Origin: Thermoguttaceae bacterium
GTDB taxonomy: Bacteria > Planctomycetota > Planctomycetia > Pirellulales > Thermoguttaceae
Reading direction: 5' to 3'
DNA: 60,770 nt
Assembly (NCBI GenBank): GCA_017557195.1
Contig: JAFZAL010000133.1
Location: 1 to 60,770 of the forward strand
Part shown: piece by piece, positions 8,001 to 15,555 of the stretch
How the letters are laid out: the number at the start of each line of letters is the position of its first letter
Numbering within the stretch: the first letter of the stretch is position 1
Notes under the pieces: model-generated
The model's database searches: none
What the model was told of the DNA's origin: nothing
The model's input: the letters and a program-made list of their open reading frames with translations, nothing else
Position numbers and translations under genes: made by a program

Positions 8001-10333
8001 CTCCGGAAGCCGTTCCGGCGTCTGCCGTCAAAGCCGCTCCCGTTTCCGACTCCGAGGAAGTCTGGCTTGTAACGGGCGGAGCGCGCGGCGTTACAGCAGA
8101 ATTGGCGTACTATCTGGCGAAGAACCGCAAAGTCAAGCTGTACATTCTGGGGTCTTCTCCGCTTCCCAAGGTTGACCCGACGTGGCGAACGCTGGACGCT
8201 GACGGACTCAAACAGCTCAAGCAGAGCGTTGTTCGCGCCGCGTTGGCGGAAAAGAAAAAGCCGGCGGGTGAATGGTCGAAGGTGGAAAAGGCGCTGGAAA
8301 TCGACAAGAACCTGCGACGTTTGGATGCGGCGAATATTCCGTGGACGTACATGGCGTGCGATTTGAGTTCGTACGAAAACGCCGCTCAAGCTGTCAAACA
8401 GATTCTCCGTCAGGAAGGACGCATTGCCGGCGTTCTTCACGGAGCCGGGTTTGAGAAGTCCGCGACGTTCTATAAGAAGGAAGAACGAAACGTTCGCATG
8501 ACGGCTGACGTCAAAGTCGGGTCGCTGTGGTCGATTCTGGAAACGCTCGAAGGAAACCTGCCGGATTACATCGTCATGATGGGGTCGGCGGCTGGCCGCG
8601 TCGGCGGAAACGGTCAAACGGACTACGGCATGTCCAACTACCTTTGCTCCAAGATCCTCAACCGATTCGCTGCGCTGCATCCGCAATGCCGCGTCGTTAC
8701 CGTCCATTGGAACGCATGGGACGAAGTCGGAATGTCTGTCAGACCGGAATCCCTTATCGCGTTCAAGGCGATTGGCATGGCGATGATGCCGGTTAAAGAA
8801 GGCTGCGATCATTTCTACAACGAGTTGGTTATCGACAAATACCAGCCGGAAATTACACCGCTGCCGTACAAACTGTATCAGGACGCATATTTGAACGAGA
8901 CGATTCCAGAAACGCAGAACCGCTTGGAAGGCGGTAACGAAGCGAGCGAAGTGAGCGAAGTTACGCTTCAACAAAACGAAACCTTCGAACAGCCAGCAGC
9001 TGTTACAGATTACGTCTTCGGTTCCAACGCAGACGCCTACGAGCTTCGCAGCAAGCTTGGCGAATCGAAGCCGGCGGCGCCCGTCTTGATGGTTTGCCGT
9101 GACGAACAGCTGACGCGGTTGATGAACAAGGCGCAGATTGAATATCGTCAGAAGACGGTTGACAAGGCGGCTTTGGACTGGGTTAAAGCCTGCAAGAGCG
9201 CCGGCGCGGCTAAGATTCTCGTTCCAACGTGTACGTCGGTTGATCCGATTACTCAGGAATTTATCGAGTCCATCAAGGCGATTCTGCCAGTCGAACAGAT
9301 TCAAATCCCGTGGACGACCGAACCGGCAAAGTGCGCTGAGATGATTCTGACCGTCCTTCAAGGCGGCAAGATTGAGATTGAGAAGCAAGAGGAGAAGCAA
9401 GAGGAAAAGCCTGCGCCGACTCCTGATTCCACACCGTCCAAACCCGCGCTGCTGAATAATATCTGTCTGTTGACAGACGACGCGATTGAAGCGGAATGTA
9501 CGGTCGACCCGGTCAGCGACGTCTTTTTGCAGCAGCATCAGCTCAAAGAACGTCCTATTCTGCCGATTGTCATGGGGTTGGAACTGGTTGCTGAAACGGC
9601 GAACGTTCTGACCGTCAAACAGGGACTGGAACCGATGTCGGCAATTACGGAAGTCCGAATTGTTCGCGGCGTTACATGTACTCAAGACGCGCCGTACAGA
9701 CTGGTTTGCCGTCTGGAAAAGACCGAAACGCCCAACGTCTGGAACGCTCTGGTCAAAGGCGATTTCTACAACAAAGCCGGAAAGAAGATTAACGAGAATT
9801 GCCCGTATTATCGCTGCAAAGTAACGTTTGGTCCGAACAACGTCAAACATGAACTTGTTCCCAAACAGCCGTCTTTGGGTCAAACCGCCAACTTCAAGTA
9901 TCCGGTTTTGGGCGAGCGCGACATTTATCACGGTCCGACGCTGCAATGCCTCAAGACGGTTCGTTACAACGACGGCTCGTACGCCATTGGCGACATTGTC
10001 CCGCAGGATAACAGCGTATTGTTCGGTACAAAAACGGGTGAAATTGCAACGTATCCCGCAATTATGGACGCGTGCCTGTATACGTGCGGCATTTTGAATT
10101 ATATCGCCATTCAGCATACCGCCATTCTCGTACCGGATCAGTTCGATTCAATCGAATACGGCGCTGGCAAGGCAACGCCGGGCGAACGCTGCGAGTGCTG
10201 CTGTCAGCTGGTTAAAGCAATCGAGCTGCCCGGCGGATACGAACAGAAAATTTTCAATTATACTTTATATAACGAAAAGGGCGAAGTTATTGTCAACGTA
10301 TTTAATTGTCAGGCGACAATTATCCGAGAATAA
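2030..10333 (+). CDS. Iterative lipid/polyketide synthase KS-CLF-AT-C45-KR-DH
   Basis: This 2767-residue cytosolic megasynthase is PUFA-synthase-like. KS1 (about 15-490) has Cys231, His365 and His404. A second KS fold (about 510-870) has His716 where the nucleophile should be and GP in place of the second GH, so it resembles a chain-length factor. The AT (about 925-1235) has GHSYGE with Ser1021. A C45/acyl-CoA:6-APA-acyltransferase-like domain follows (about 1300-1710, Cys1433). The KR (about 1755-2290) has TGGARG near 2014, Ser2186 and Tyr2199. The DH-type hotdog region (about 2470-2760) has His2503 and Asp2680. There is no ACP inside, so carriers must come from the triple-ACP protein downstream. 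No clear Shine-Dalgarno precedes the ATG. KS/AT/KR/DH calls are firm; the product is unknown. Confidence 0.92.
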   Translation: MSMFQSNLRMNYPTEPLAIIGAHCCAPGAFSPEEFWQNLSQGKVSVANISEARYPFSIYKSEKSGVWGKSNNNLCSVVDLPLFNSQYKPAFLKELIAGGVASEDIPDETGMALASFTAYNAIKSAGLDPFNLPQVPFSVFTGMVRLSDGFTNSLARQAAPMWLQILEQSSGLSKEELKSIAQDFEDYLNKEDDTLEPYFHKTDKKYSHFISRKIQSLFKLNGQGFTFDDACSSSLASLYLAQRFFALHPEGMALCGGYHLIYRSSINLFSHNKAGSDIGSMPFDERANGLIQGEGCSYLLVRPLSAALKAGNKILGVVRGVGVSCDGKGKGHWAPCVEGQNLAISRAWASANLSESDTPDLIEAHATSTRLGDATELEAVDAFLKQNRITKPVPITSVKANIGHLLEAAGATSIIKVLKALRNQTILPQTSFQEPTSKFDWNNSPLYVQQEVKSWAVSKDKKRLAMVNAYGVGGLNASVVLEGPETAESTNKETEHASAAPQAIAVVGIGCVAPGAFDTNQFRRIVKQGESVMTATPEDRGDLLLTKSDFEELSQRGVKAGFINDYQYDWKRHNIPPKQIQFGHELIYWCLGAVDQAIDDAGLPKNIKQSNAQPERWDRSRTAVVAGTRSGTDYLHVVNSAGILAEFEHSVHSSVAKSETDSAKADDVVKQFHKAFSEKFHLEEDVSGGFTISVYGSKIAKSYDITGPIFSLDGGHSASLTALATAFNLLQDARIDNVICVSGDRSQGPALHAMLQNQDESIVPPAEGAVAFVLKRAEDALKNGDKIYAVIPSIETESSDVHILDAIDNTSKTTMRSFSSKETNDIDESLTKTFGDFGPAKGMMALANVLLDIQEKKQVASAAWQIQHKDSEGITITMDIENVASYRERGEKRDDKTSNDNRAAATVVEIREPSAAAHAPVSPLRKPGARVAFLFAGQGAQYPNMMSGMTELPGAKEIIEELDDFLATVGLPNFNTVLQTEGAKLGKDTFRTQLSLLIADTFIYRLYLSQGVRPDVVMGHSYGEYPAMAAAGVWQFQAAALATEMRCLAIEDALAEFTAKRTRTAMLSTNASEDQIIEGMASIPDAATTIFVSNRNAPTQTIIAGTYDSIKKMESYLLSCQRLALILPVPAAFHSPLMTGVCKPFAEALKPLTFDLPNGLLLSSVTSAFESDPDVFRNNLIEQMTKPVDFITMIRKAYNVGCRHFVEVGPKKILTNLAKQILSDCTDVTFYISDNSKGGDPEKFLDVCNQLRNIQDVQIPAKKLVIETRIEKEESRIERRDAAPIQTTPQSTLPASSYSISVCRQSGTPYEMGLQYGKQYVEELRAMVRRYVDIVGHATEKLLPPAPAMDKESLTTRFGEDGYEEMRGIADGAGIPLEALVRHNVCLFPTMDTSEQRKISNTGKTIPASTIKMDSDSTIKMSFEPLGRVASGCVQFAGTTPNGAFIHGCNIDLPFKRIVPDSVQVQVQVRQPANRISHCFVGVTGMLGTIGGINSKGLCVTSCTMLDYPTPFQVKPESMEHSTLIERILSECSNIDQALKMIYQNGAIGGWTIGLTEGATGAIAQIEYCDKMVVHRDAMDFLAQANHSQLLVNERPERGVEVPEHSKIREARLRQILTNDGAESTLAVDALTAFAALRDVQLPNQSEKPLPGAFRTINMLHRIDNVCSWMFNHTAQTLMVASTPDVYVSEDDKALWNEIPIRDLLPDYDSRAESKPQSVVSKAPAVETPVQPKVEKAKSFTVSEIARFTPTQFYDKIKQAAADIEKSVTTRYIECLVEAPTLPEASALDGRTLIIGSEKNPVAMELVRQLKPVSSDVVVFDLCDNNGGKSEETIAAEIDALWNQAPIYNVFVVPSWDAETSYKFKQSDWTQMENTTILPLYLTLRQIYRCANAQKEVGKLRLAAGVRLGGDGGFAGYSDRVEGGAIAGLVHNLHVENLATFGSNTCFKAVDFSLKAAPEFVAKSLIKELAHFESHTDVCYQSEKRYILTMAPEAVPASAVKAAPVSDSEEVWLVTGGARGVTAELAYYLAKNRKVKLYILGSSPLPKVDPTWRTLDADGLKQLKQSVVRAALAEKKKPAGEWSKVEKALEIDKNLRRLDAANIPWTYMACDLSSYENAAQAVKQILRQEGRIAGVLHGAGFEKSATFYKKEERNVRMTADVKVGSLWSILETLEGNLPDYIVMMGSAAGRVGGNGQTDYGMSNYLCSKILNRFAALHPQCRVVTVHWNAWDEVGMSVRPESLIAFKAIGMAMMPVKEGCDHFYNELVIDKYQPEITPLPYKLYQDAYLNETIPETQNRLEGGNEASEVSEVTLQQNETFEQPAAVTDYVFGSNADAYELRSKLGESKPAAPVLMVCRDEQLTRLMNKAQIEYRQKTVDKAALDWVKACKSAGAAKILVPTCTSVDPITQEFIESIKAILPVEQIQIPWTTEPAKCAEMILTVLQGGKIEIEKQEEKQEEKPAPTPDSTPSKPALLNNICLLTDDAIEAECTVDPVSDVFLQQHQLKERPILPIVMGLELVAETANVLTVKQGLEPMSAITEVRIVRGVTCTQDAPYRLVCRLEKTETPNVWNALVKGDFYNKAGKKINENCPYYRCKVTFGPNNVKHELVPKQPSLGQTANFKYPVLGERDIYHGPTLQCLKTVRYNDGSYAIGDIVPQDNSVLFGTKTGEIATYPAIMDACLYTCGILNYIAIQHTAILVPDQFDSIEYGAGKATPGERCECCCQLVKAIELPGGYEQKIFNYTLYNEKGEVIVNVFNCQATIIRE
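5920..7160 (+). other. Embedded C45 (isopenicillin-N acyltransferase-like) domain
   Basis: Residues about 1300-1710 of the synthase match the C45/AAT family in order: a GTPYEMGLQYG-like opening, SGCVQFAG with the candidate nucleophile Cys1433, HGCNIDLP (family G-N-D motif), GINSKGLCVTS and a late QANH. Known members are N-terminal-nucleophile amidases or acyltransferases that cut their own chain before the Cys. Here that would split the synthase between Gly1432 and Cys1433. A cysteine-poor Ser/Thr/Pro stretch just upstream (about 1395-1425) could be the exposed loop. Acyl transfer to an amine or hydrolytic release are plausible roles, by inference. Confidence 0.8.
8924..8969 (+). repeat. Intragenic repeat in the synthase KR-DH linker
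   Basis: The segment begins TTGGAAGGCGGTAACG and ends GAAGTTACGCTTC. It recurs with the same ends at 16051-16097 inside the triple-ACP gene. Both copies are read in the same frame, giving LEGGN...SEVTL, and both lie in low-complexity interdomain linkers. GTAAC/GTTAC and GAAGCG/CGCTTC make it partly palindromic. Confidence 0.7.
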
Positions 10334-10378
10334 TATTTGAATAATAAACTTTAACCACTAACCAATAAACAGTAAAAA

Positions 10379-11140
10379 ATGGGTAGATTAGACGGAAGAG
10401 TAGCGTTAGTAACCGGCGCGTCGCGAGGCATAGGGCGCGGAACGGCGCTCCGCCTTGCTGAAGAAGGCGCAGACATTGTTATTAATTACGCGTCCTCGCG
10501 TTCCAATGCGGAATCGATTGCTGAACAGATCGCCGACCTCGGGCGCAACGTGTACGTCGTCAAGGCGGACGTTAGCCAAAAGGACGATATCGATTCCATG
10601 ATTGATTTCATTCGTCGTGAAATTGGTCAGCTTGACATCATCGTTTCCAATGCGGCAACTGGCGGTTTTCGTCCGCTGATGAAAGCCAGCCTCAACAATT
10701 TCCGGGCGGCGTTTGAAACCAACACGCTCCCGATGATTTTGCTGGTTCAGGCTGCGCGCGATTTGCTGGAGAAGTCGCAATGGCGCGGAAAAGTCGTTGG
10801 CATTTCCAGCCATGGGGCGCACAAAGCTCTGGAACAGTACGGACTGATTGGGGCGTCCAAGGCGGCGTTGGAGGCGATTGTTCGTCACCTGGCGCGCGAG
10901 TTGGGCGAAAAGATCAACTTTAACATCGTCAAGGCGGGGTTGGTCGATACGGATTCCGGACGCCGCTTGCCGCATTCTGACTTGATGTTCCAGGAAGCGC
11001 CGAAGCACGCCTGCGTCGGGAACCGGCTTGTAACGCCGCGCGACGTCGCAAACGCGATTGTATTCCTCACGTCGGAGGAAAGCGACATGGTTCAGGGTTC
11101 CGTCCTGCTGGTCGACGGCGGCGCGGATATCAGAGCGTAA
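10379..11140 (+). CDS. FabL-like enoyl-ACP reductase (SDR family)
   Basis: This 253-residue short-chain dehydrogenase has TGASRGIG for nucleotide binding, NAATG, and YGLIGASK with the catalytic Tyr-Lys. Several features match the FabL type of enoyl-ACP reductase rather than ordinary Fab[12 protein letters not shown], a Tyr-x6-Lys spacing, the [14 protein letters not shown] segment (compare IDTDALKHFP in Bacillus FabL) and a [12 protein letters not shown] end. It would supply the enoyl-reduction step that the synthase itself lacks, giving a saturated chain. It lies 45 bases after the synthase in the same operon. A 3-ketoacyl reductase is the alternative. Confidence 0.75.
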   Translation: MGRLDGRVALVTGASRGIGRGTALRLAEEGADIVINYASSRSNAESIAEQIADLGRNVYVVKADVSQKDDIDSMIDFIRREIGQLDIIVSNAATGGFRPLMKASLNNFRAAFETNTLPMILLVQAARDLLEKSQWRGKVVGISSHGAHKALEQYGLIGASKAALEAIVRHLARELGEKINFNIVKAGLVDTDSGRRLPHSDLMFQEAPKHACVGNRLVTPRDVANAIVFLTSEESDMVQGSVLLVDGGADIRA

Positions 11141-11218
11141 AAGACAGATTGAATAACACAGAGTTGTTCAGAACGCTGCAAAATCTGCAACTCTAAACTC
11201 GTAACTCGCAACTAATAT

Positions 11219-12679
11219 ATGAAGTACATTGCATTGACAGGGGCGACAGGGCTTTTGGGGTCGTATTTACTTAAAGACCTGCTTCGCCGCGACATTCCCG
11301 TTTTGGCATTGATTCGTTCCAGCCGCCGCGAAAGCGCCAAGCAGCGCATCGAGGGGATTCTGCGCCGATTCGAGACGCAGCTGGGGCGCGCGCTCCCGCG
11401 TCCGGTGATTATGGAATCCGACTTGCACAAGCCGGAACTGGGGCTTAACAGGGCGCAGATTCACTGGATTTCTCAGCACGTTGAATCCATTCTGCATAAC
11501 GCCGCCAGCCTGACGTTTGTAGCTGACGACAGCGGCGAGCCGTACGCGTCCAACGTCAAGGGAATGCAGCACGTCTTGCAGCTGTGCCAAAGCGCCAACA
11601 TTCGCAAGTTCTATCACGTTTCGACCTGTTACGTTTGCGGACTTCGACAGGGGGTCGTACTGGAAACCGAGCTGGACGAAGGGCAGGAATTCGGCAACGA
11701 TTACGAAAAGAGCAAGGTCGAAGCGGAGAAGATGGTTCGCTCGTGCCGATTTATCGATTCCTTAACTGTGTTCCGTCCGGCGATTATTGTCGGCGACCGT
11801 CACACTGGTTACACGCCAACGTTCCACGGCTTTTACGCCCCGATTAAAATCGTTCTTCCGTTTGCCGACCCGATAAAGACGACGGATAACGACTTCGCCC
11901 GATACAGCGAAGTGTTGGGAATGCAGCTGTCAGACCGAAAGAACTTTGTCCCGGTTGACTGGATTTCTCAGGTTATGACTCACGTCATTTCCCATCCGGA
12001 ACTTCACGATAAAACCTATCATCTCTCTGCCGCCAACCGCGTCAAGATTGAAGAGATGGGCAAGGTTATTGTCGAGGGAATCAAAAAATACGTCAAACGC
12101 GACGCCGCTCATCCGGGCATGACCGCCGATTTCGACCAGATTTTGACAACGTTCACCGGTCAGATGGGCGTTTATAAGTCGTACTGGAAAGACGACCCGG
12201 AATTTGACATGACCAACACGATTCAGGCGGCTCCGCATCTGCCGCCGCCGATGATGACGCACGACACGCTTCTGACTCTGGTTCGTTACGCCATGCAAAG
12301 CAACTGCGGATGGCCGCTGCCCAAGCCGACGGTTCTGGAAAACGACGTTCAAACCGTTTTCGACGCGTACGACAAAAACGATTTTCAGACTGCCAGCGAA
12401 CACGACGGGTTCACGTTCTCTGTGCGTATAACAGGACGGGGCGGGGGAGACTGGACGATTAACCAGAATAACGGTCGAATCGGGATTTATCAAGGGCTGT
12501 CCAGCTTCACAGACGTCCCGCTGATGTCCATGAATACCGATACGTTCAATCAGCTTCAAACCAGTTCCGATTCCGATCTGTTCTGGAACGTCAGCTGGGA
12601 AAACGCTCCTGTTGAGTTCAAAGCGAAAGCCGTTCAGGCCTTAAGAGAAATTAAGTCAAAAGTTGCTGACGCCAAGTAA
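11219..12679 (+). CDS. Thioester-reductase-like protein with C-terminal extension
   Basis: The 486-residue protein starts with GATGLLGS, the Rossmann motif of extended SDRs. It carries NDYEKSKVEAEK with the Tyr-x3-Lys pair, as in the NAD_binding_4 thioester reductases that release carrier-bound acyl chains as aldehydes or alcohols. The reductase covers about residues 1-330. Residues 340-486 form a separate, unassigned domain with a GGGDWTINQNNG segment, perhaps SCP2-like. The short upstream gap contains the ACTCGCAACT repeat. Release of the finished chain from an ACP is the likely job. It duplicates in principle the LuxC step encoded downstream. Confidence 0.75.
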   Translation: MKYIALTGATGLLGSYLLKDLLRRDIPVLALIRSSRRESAKQRIEGILRRFETQLGRALPRPVIMESDLHKPELGLNRAQIHWISQHVESILHNAASLTFVADDSGEPYASNVKGMQHVLQLCQSANIRKFYHVSTCYVCGLRQGVVLETELDEGQEFGNDYEKSKVEAEKMVRSCRFIDSLTVFRPAIIVGDRHTGYTPTFHGFYAPIKIVLPFADPIKTTDNDFARYSEVLGMQLSDRKNFVPVDWISQVMTHVISHPELHDKTYHLSAANRVKIEEMGKVIVEGIKKYVKRDAAHPGMTADFDQILTTFTGQMGVYKSYWKDDPEFDMTNTIQAAPHLPPPMMTHDTLLTLVRYAMQSNCGWPLPKPTVLENDVQTVFDAYDKNDFQTASEHDGFTFSVRITGRGGGDWTINQNNGRIGIYQGLSSFTDVPLMSMNTDTFNQLQTSSDSDLFWNVSWENAPVEFKAKAVQALREIKSKVADAK

Positions 12680-12742
12680 CGCGATGTAACAGATTCGTTG
12701 TCAAACGACAATTCATAACAATATCAAACAGTAACAAGAACA

Positions 12743-15541
12743 ATGACGTTATCAAAAATAGCGATAGTCGGAATAGCGTGTCGGCTGCCGGGTGCGCCGA
12801 ACGTAGACGAATTCTGGAAGCTGGTCTGCGAGGGCCGCACTGCCATCGGTCCCGTTCCGGAATCGCGACTGAATCGAAAGCTGTTTTACGACCCTGTTAA
12901 AGGCGTCAGAAACAAAACGTATACCGATCTGGCAGCGATAATCGACTATCCCGCCGTTGACCGAACCCGAACGCCGCTTCCGCCGAACGCAGAACAGATT
13001 TACGACCGCGTCCCGCTGACGTTGTGCGCCTCCGTTGCCGACGCGTGCCGAAACGCGGGCTGGGATCCGTTCAACTTCCCGATTCGCAATGCCGGCGTTT
13101 ACTTTGGAACAACCCGTCCCGGCGACCGTTCCGAGGTTATCGGGCTTAGAACCTACTGCCCGGAAGCGTTGTACGAATTGGGGCGCGTTGAGTCGTTCAA
13201 GGCGGAATTGGAAGAAACCCAGCGTGCCGAACTGCTTTCTGAATTAAAGAAGGAATTCGTTCATGATTTGGAAGACAGCCAGTACAATATTACCGATAAC
13301 ATGGAATCGCCGCGCGCGTCCGACGCTTGCGGGTTGATTTCCAGAGCGTTCAATCTTAACGGACCGTACATGGTGTTCAATTCCGCCTGCGCGTCGTCGC
13401 TGCACGCGTTGTCTCAGGCGGTCATGGCTCTGCAGGAACACAAAATCGACGCTGCAATCGCCGGCGGAGCAAGCTATTTCCATTCTGACACGCTCGTTCT
13501 GTTTGCGTCGTCACAATCCATGACGACAAACCGCTCCTGCCCGTTTGACGAAGACGCCGACGGCATGGTTGTCGGGGAAGGAAACGTCGTGTTCATTCTC
13601 AAACGTCTGGAAGACGCGATTCGTGACAAAGACGACATCAAAGCCGTTATCGCCGGGTACGGAATCGCCTCCGACGGCAAAGGCAAGAGCCTTTGGGCGC
13701 CGAGAAAAGAGGGACAGATTGAGGCGATGAGCCGAGCGTATGCGTCTGGACTCAATCCGGCGGAAATTGACTACATCGAAGGGCACGCAACGTCTACCGC
13801 GTTGGGCGACTTGACGGAAATGGAAGCTCTGACGGCAGTCTTTGGCGCATGCCATCCGGACAAAAAGATTCCGATTGGCTCGTCCAAAGGCAACGTCGGT
13901 CACACGCTGGAGTCCGCCGGCGCGACGGGCGTTCTTAAAGCGGTTCTGGTTCTGCTGAACAAATACTGCCCGCCGGTTGCCGGGCTGAAAAAGCTCAGTT
14001 CCAAGATTCCATGGGATAAAGTCCCGGTTGTCGCGTCGAACGAAGGACATCCGCTGGAAAAGATTTCTGACGGCGACCGCCCCATGCGCGTCGGTGTGAA
14101 CTCGTTCGGCATCGGCGGTTTGGACGTCCATCTGGTTATCGAAGAATGGACGGGAAAAGCCGCGTCCGTTCCTGCTGTAACGCCCAGCGATTCTGCAAAA
14201 CCCGAACCGATTGCCGTCGTTGGCGTCGGCTGCATTTATCCGGACGCCTACAACGTGACGGACTTTGCGTCGCTGGTATCCGGTGGGAAGAATGCGATTA
14301 AACTTATTCCAGAAAGCCGCTGGAATTACCTTCAGATTCTCGAACAGCGCGAGGTCGAGTCGGAATACCCGGTCGGTCAGCCGGAAGCGGGCGTTATCGA
14401 CAAATACGTTTACGACTGGAAAAAGAACAAGATTCCGCCCAAGCAGGTTGCCAACGCCAGCCCTTTACAGTTTATGGCTCTCGATGCGGTCAACGAAGCG
14501 TTGGCAGACGCCGGTTTTGACTTCTCCGACGAAAGCCGCCGCCGCGCCGGCGTTGTTGTCGGGACGACTTTTGGCGGTTGGTTTGCCGACCAGATGAACC
14601 TGATTCTGTGGCTGCCGCTGATGGAAGAATGTCTCCGCAAAGAACTCCGCGCCCGCAGCGTTGACTCTGCGAAAATCGAGAAGATTATCGACGATTTCGC
14701 CAACGCAATGCATAAGAAAATGCCGGCTCTGCTCGACGAGACGGGGTCGTTTACTCCCAGCGCGCTGTCGTCCAGAATTACCAAGTCTCTTGACCTTCAT
14801 GGCGGCGCGGTTGCTCTGGAAGGCGGGTTCGCTACGTCCGGCATGGCTCTGAACTGCTGCATCGACCAGCTTCGCGTTGGAATGAACGACATGATGATCT
14901 GCGTTTGCGGTCAGCAGGATTTCGGTCCGGTCGGAATTGACGAGGCGATGTCCAAAGGCGTTTGGGCGAAAGACGGCCGCGTGTCGCCCTTTGACGTCAA
15001 GGCGAACGGTTACGTTCATGGCGAAGGCGTTGGCGTACTGGTTCTCATGCGGTACGACGAAGCCGTCAAACAAGGTCGTAAAATTCACGCTGTTATCGAC
15101 GACGTGGGCGTTGGGGCTGGCAATTCTGTAACAGACAACGTCTTGCTGGCGATGAAGCGCGCCGGCGTCAAAGCTGGAACCATGCCGTCGTTTATTGAAG
15201 GCGACTTTAACGGCGTTGCGGAAAAGGACGCGGCTGTCGTCGAGGCTCTCAGCGTTGCAGGGCGCCAGTTTGCCAACGGCTCTAAAACGACGCTGGGGTC
15301 TGTCGTCAATCAAATTGGATACCTGCCCCTTGCTGAAGGCGCAGCGTCGCTCCTGGCGGCTATCGAGAATTTGAAACAGGGCAAATGGAGCAAGTCGCCT
15401 TGCCTGACTCAACCGGCGCTGTATTATACCCGATATAACAATATCGAGGTTCCAAAAGAAGATAAATCCATGCCGAATGACGCTGCTGTAGGCGTCTGTT
15501 CCGGCGACAATATTTGCAGTTTCGTAAAGCTACATAAATAA
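12743..15541 (+). CDS. Second ketosynthase / chain-length-factor didomain protein
   Basis: The 932-residue protein has two KS folds and nothing else. KS1 (about 1-455) has Cys216 in NSACASSL, His348 in EGHATST and His387 in GNVGHTLE, so it should be active. The second fold (about 485-900) has Phe696 where Cys is expected (LEGGFATSG) and GY in place of GH, so it is CLF-like. This pairs with the KS-CLF at the start of the synthase: the locus therefore encodes two condensing units, possibly for different chain lengths or stages. It follows the reductase by 63 bases and precedes the ACP gene by 14. Confidence 0.88.
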   Translation: MTLSKIAIVGIACRLPGAPNVDEFWKLVCEGRTAIGPVPESRLNRKLFYDPVKGVRNKTYTDLAAIIDYPAVDRTRTPLPPNAEQIYDRVPLTLCASVADACRNAGWDPFNFPIRNAGVYFGTTRPGDRSEVIGLRTYCPEALYELGRVESFKAELEETQRAELLSELKKEFVHDLEDSQYNITDNMESPRASDACGLISRAFNLNGPYMVFNSACASSLHALSQAVMALQEHKIDAAIAGGASYFHSDTLVLFASSQSMTTNRSCPFDEDADGMVVGEGNVVFILKRLEDAIRDKDDIKAVIAGYGIASDGKGKSLWAPRKEGQIEAMSRAYASGLNPAEIDYIEGHATSTALGDLTEMEALTAVFGACHPDKKIPIGSSKGNVGHTLESAGATGVLKAVLVLLNKYCPPVAGLKKLSSKIPWDKVPVVASNEGHPLEKISDGDRPMRVGVNSFGIGGLDVHLVIEEWTGKAASVPAVTPSDSAKPEPIAVVGVGCIYPDAYNVTDFASLVSGGKNAIKLIPESRWNYLQILEQREVESEYPVGQPEAGVIDKYVYDWKKNKIPPKQVANASPLQFMALDAVNEALADAGFDFSDESRRRAGVVVGTTFGGWFADQMNLILWLPLMEECLRKELRARSVDSAKIEKIIDDFANAMHKKMPALLDETGSFTPSALSSRITKSLDLHGGAVALEGGFATSGMALNCCIDQLRVGMNDMMICVCGQQDFGPVGIDEAMSKGVWAKDGRVSPFDVKANGYVHGEGVGVLVLMRYDEAVKQGRKIHAVIDDVGVGAGNSVTDNVLLAMKRAGVKAGTMPSFIEGDFNGVAEKDAAVVEALSVAGRQFANGSKTTLGSVVNQIGYLPLAEGAASLLAAIENLKQGKWSKSPCLTQPALYYTRYNNIEVPKEDKSMPNDAAVGVCSGDNICSFVKLHK

Positions 15542-15555
15542 ATTTGGAGAGAATT

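Noticed and set aside
7373-10117. A 914-codon open frame on the minus strand
   Set aside because: It lies opposite the KR-DH part of the synthase, has no recognisable domain and is rich in Arg/Asn/Phe as expected of an antisense shadow of this codon use.
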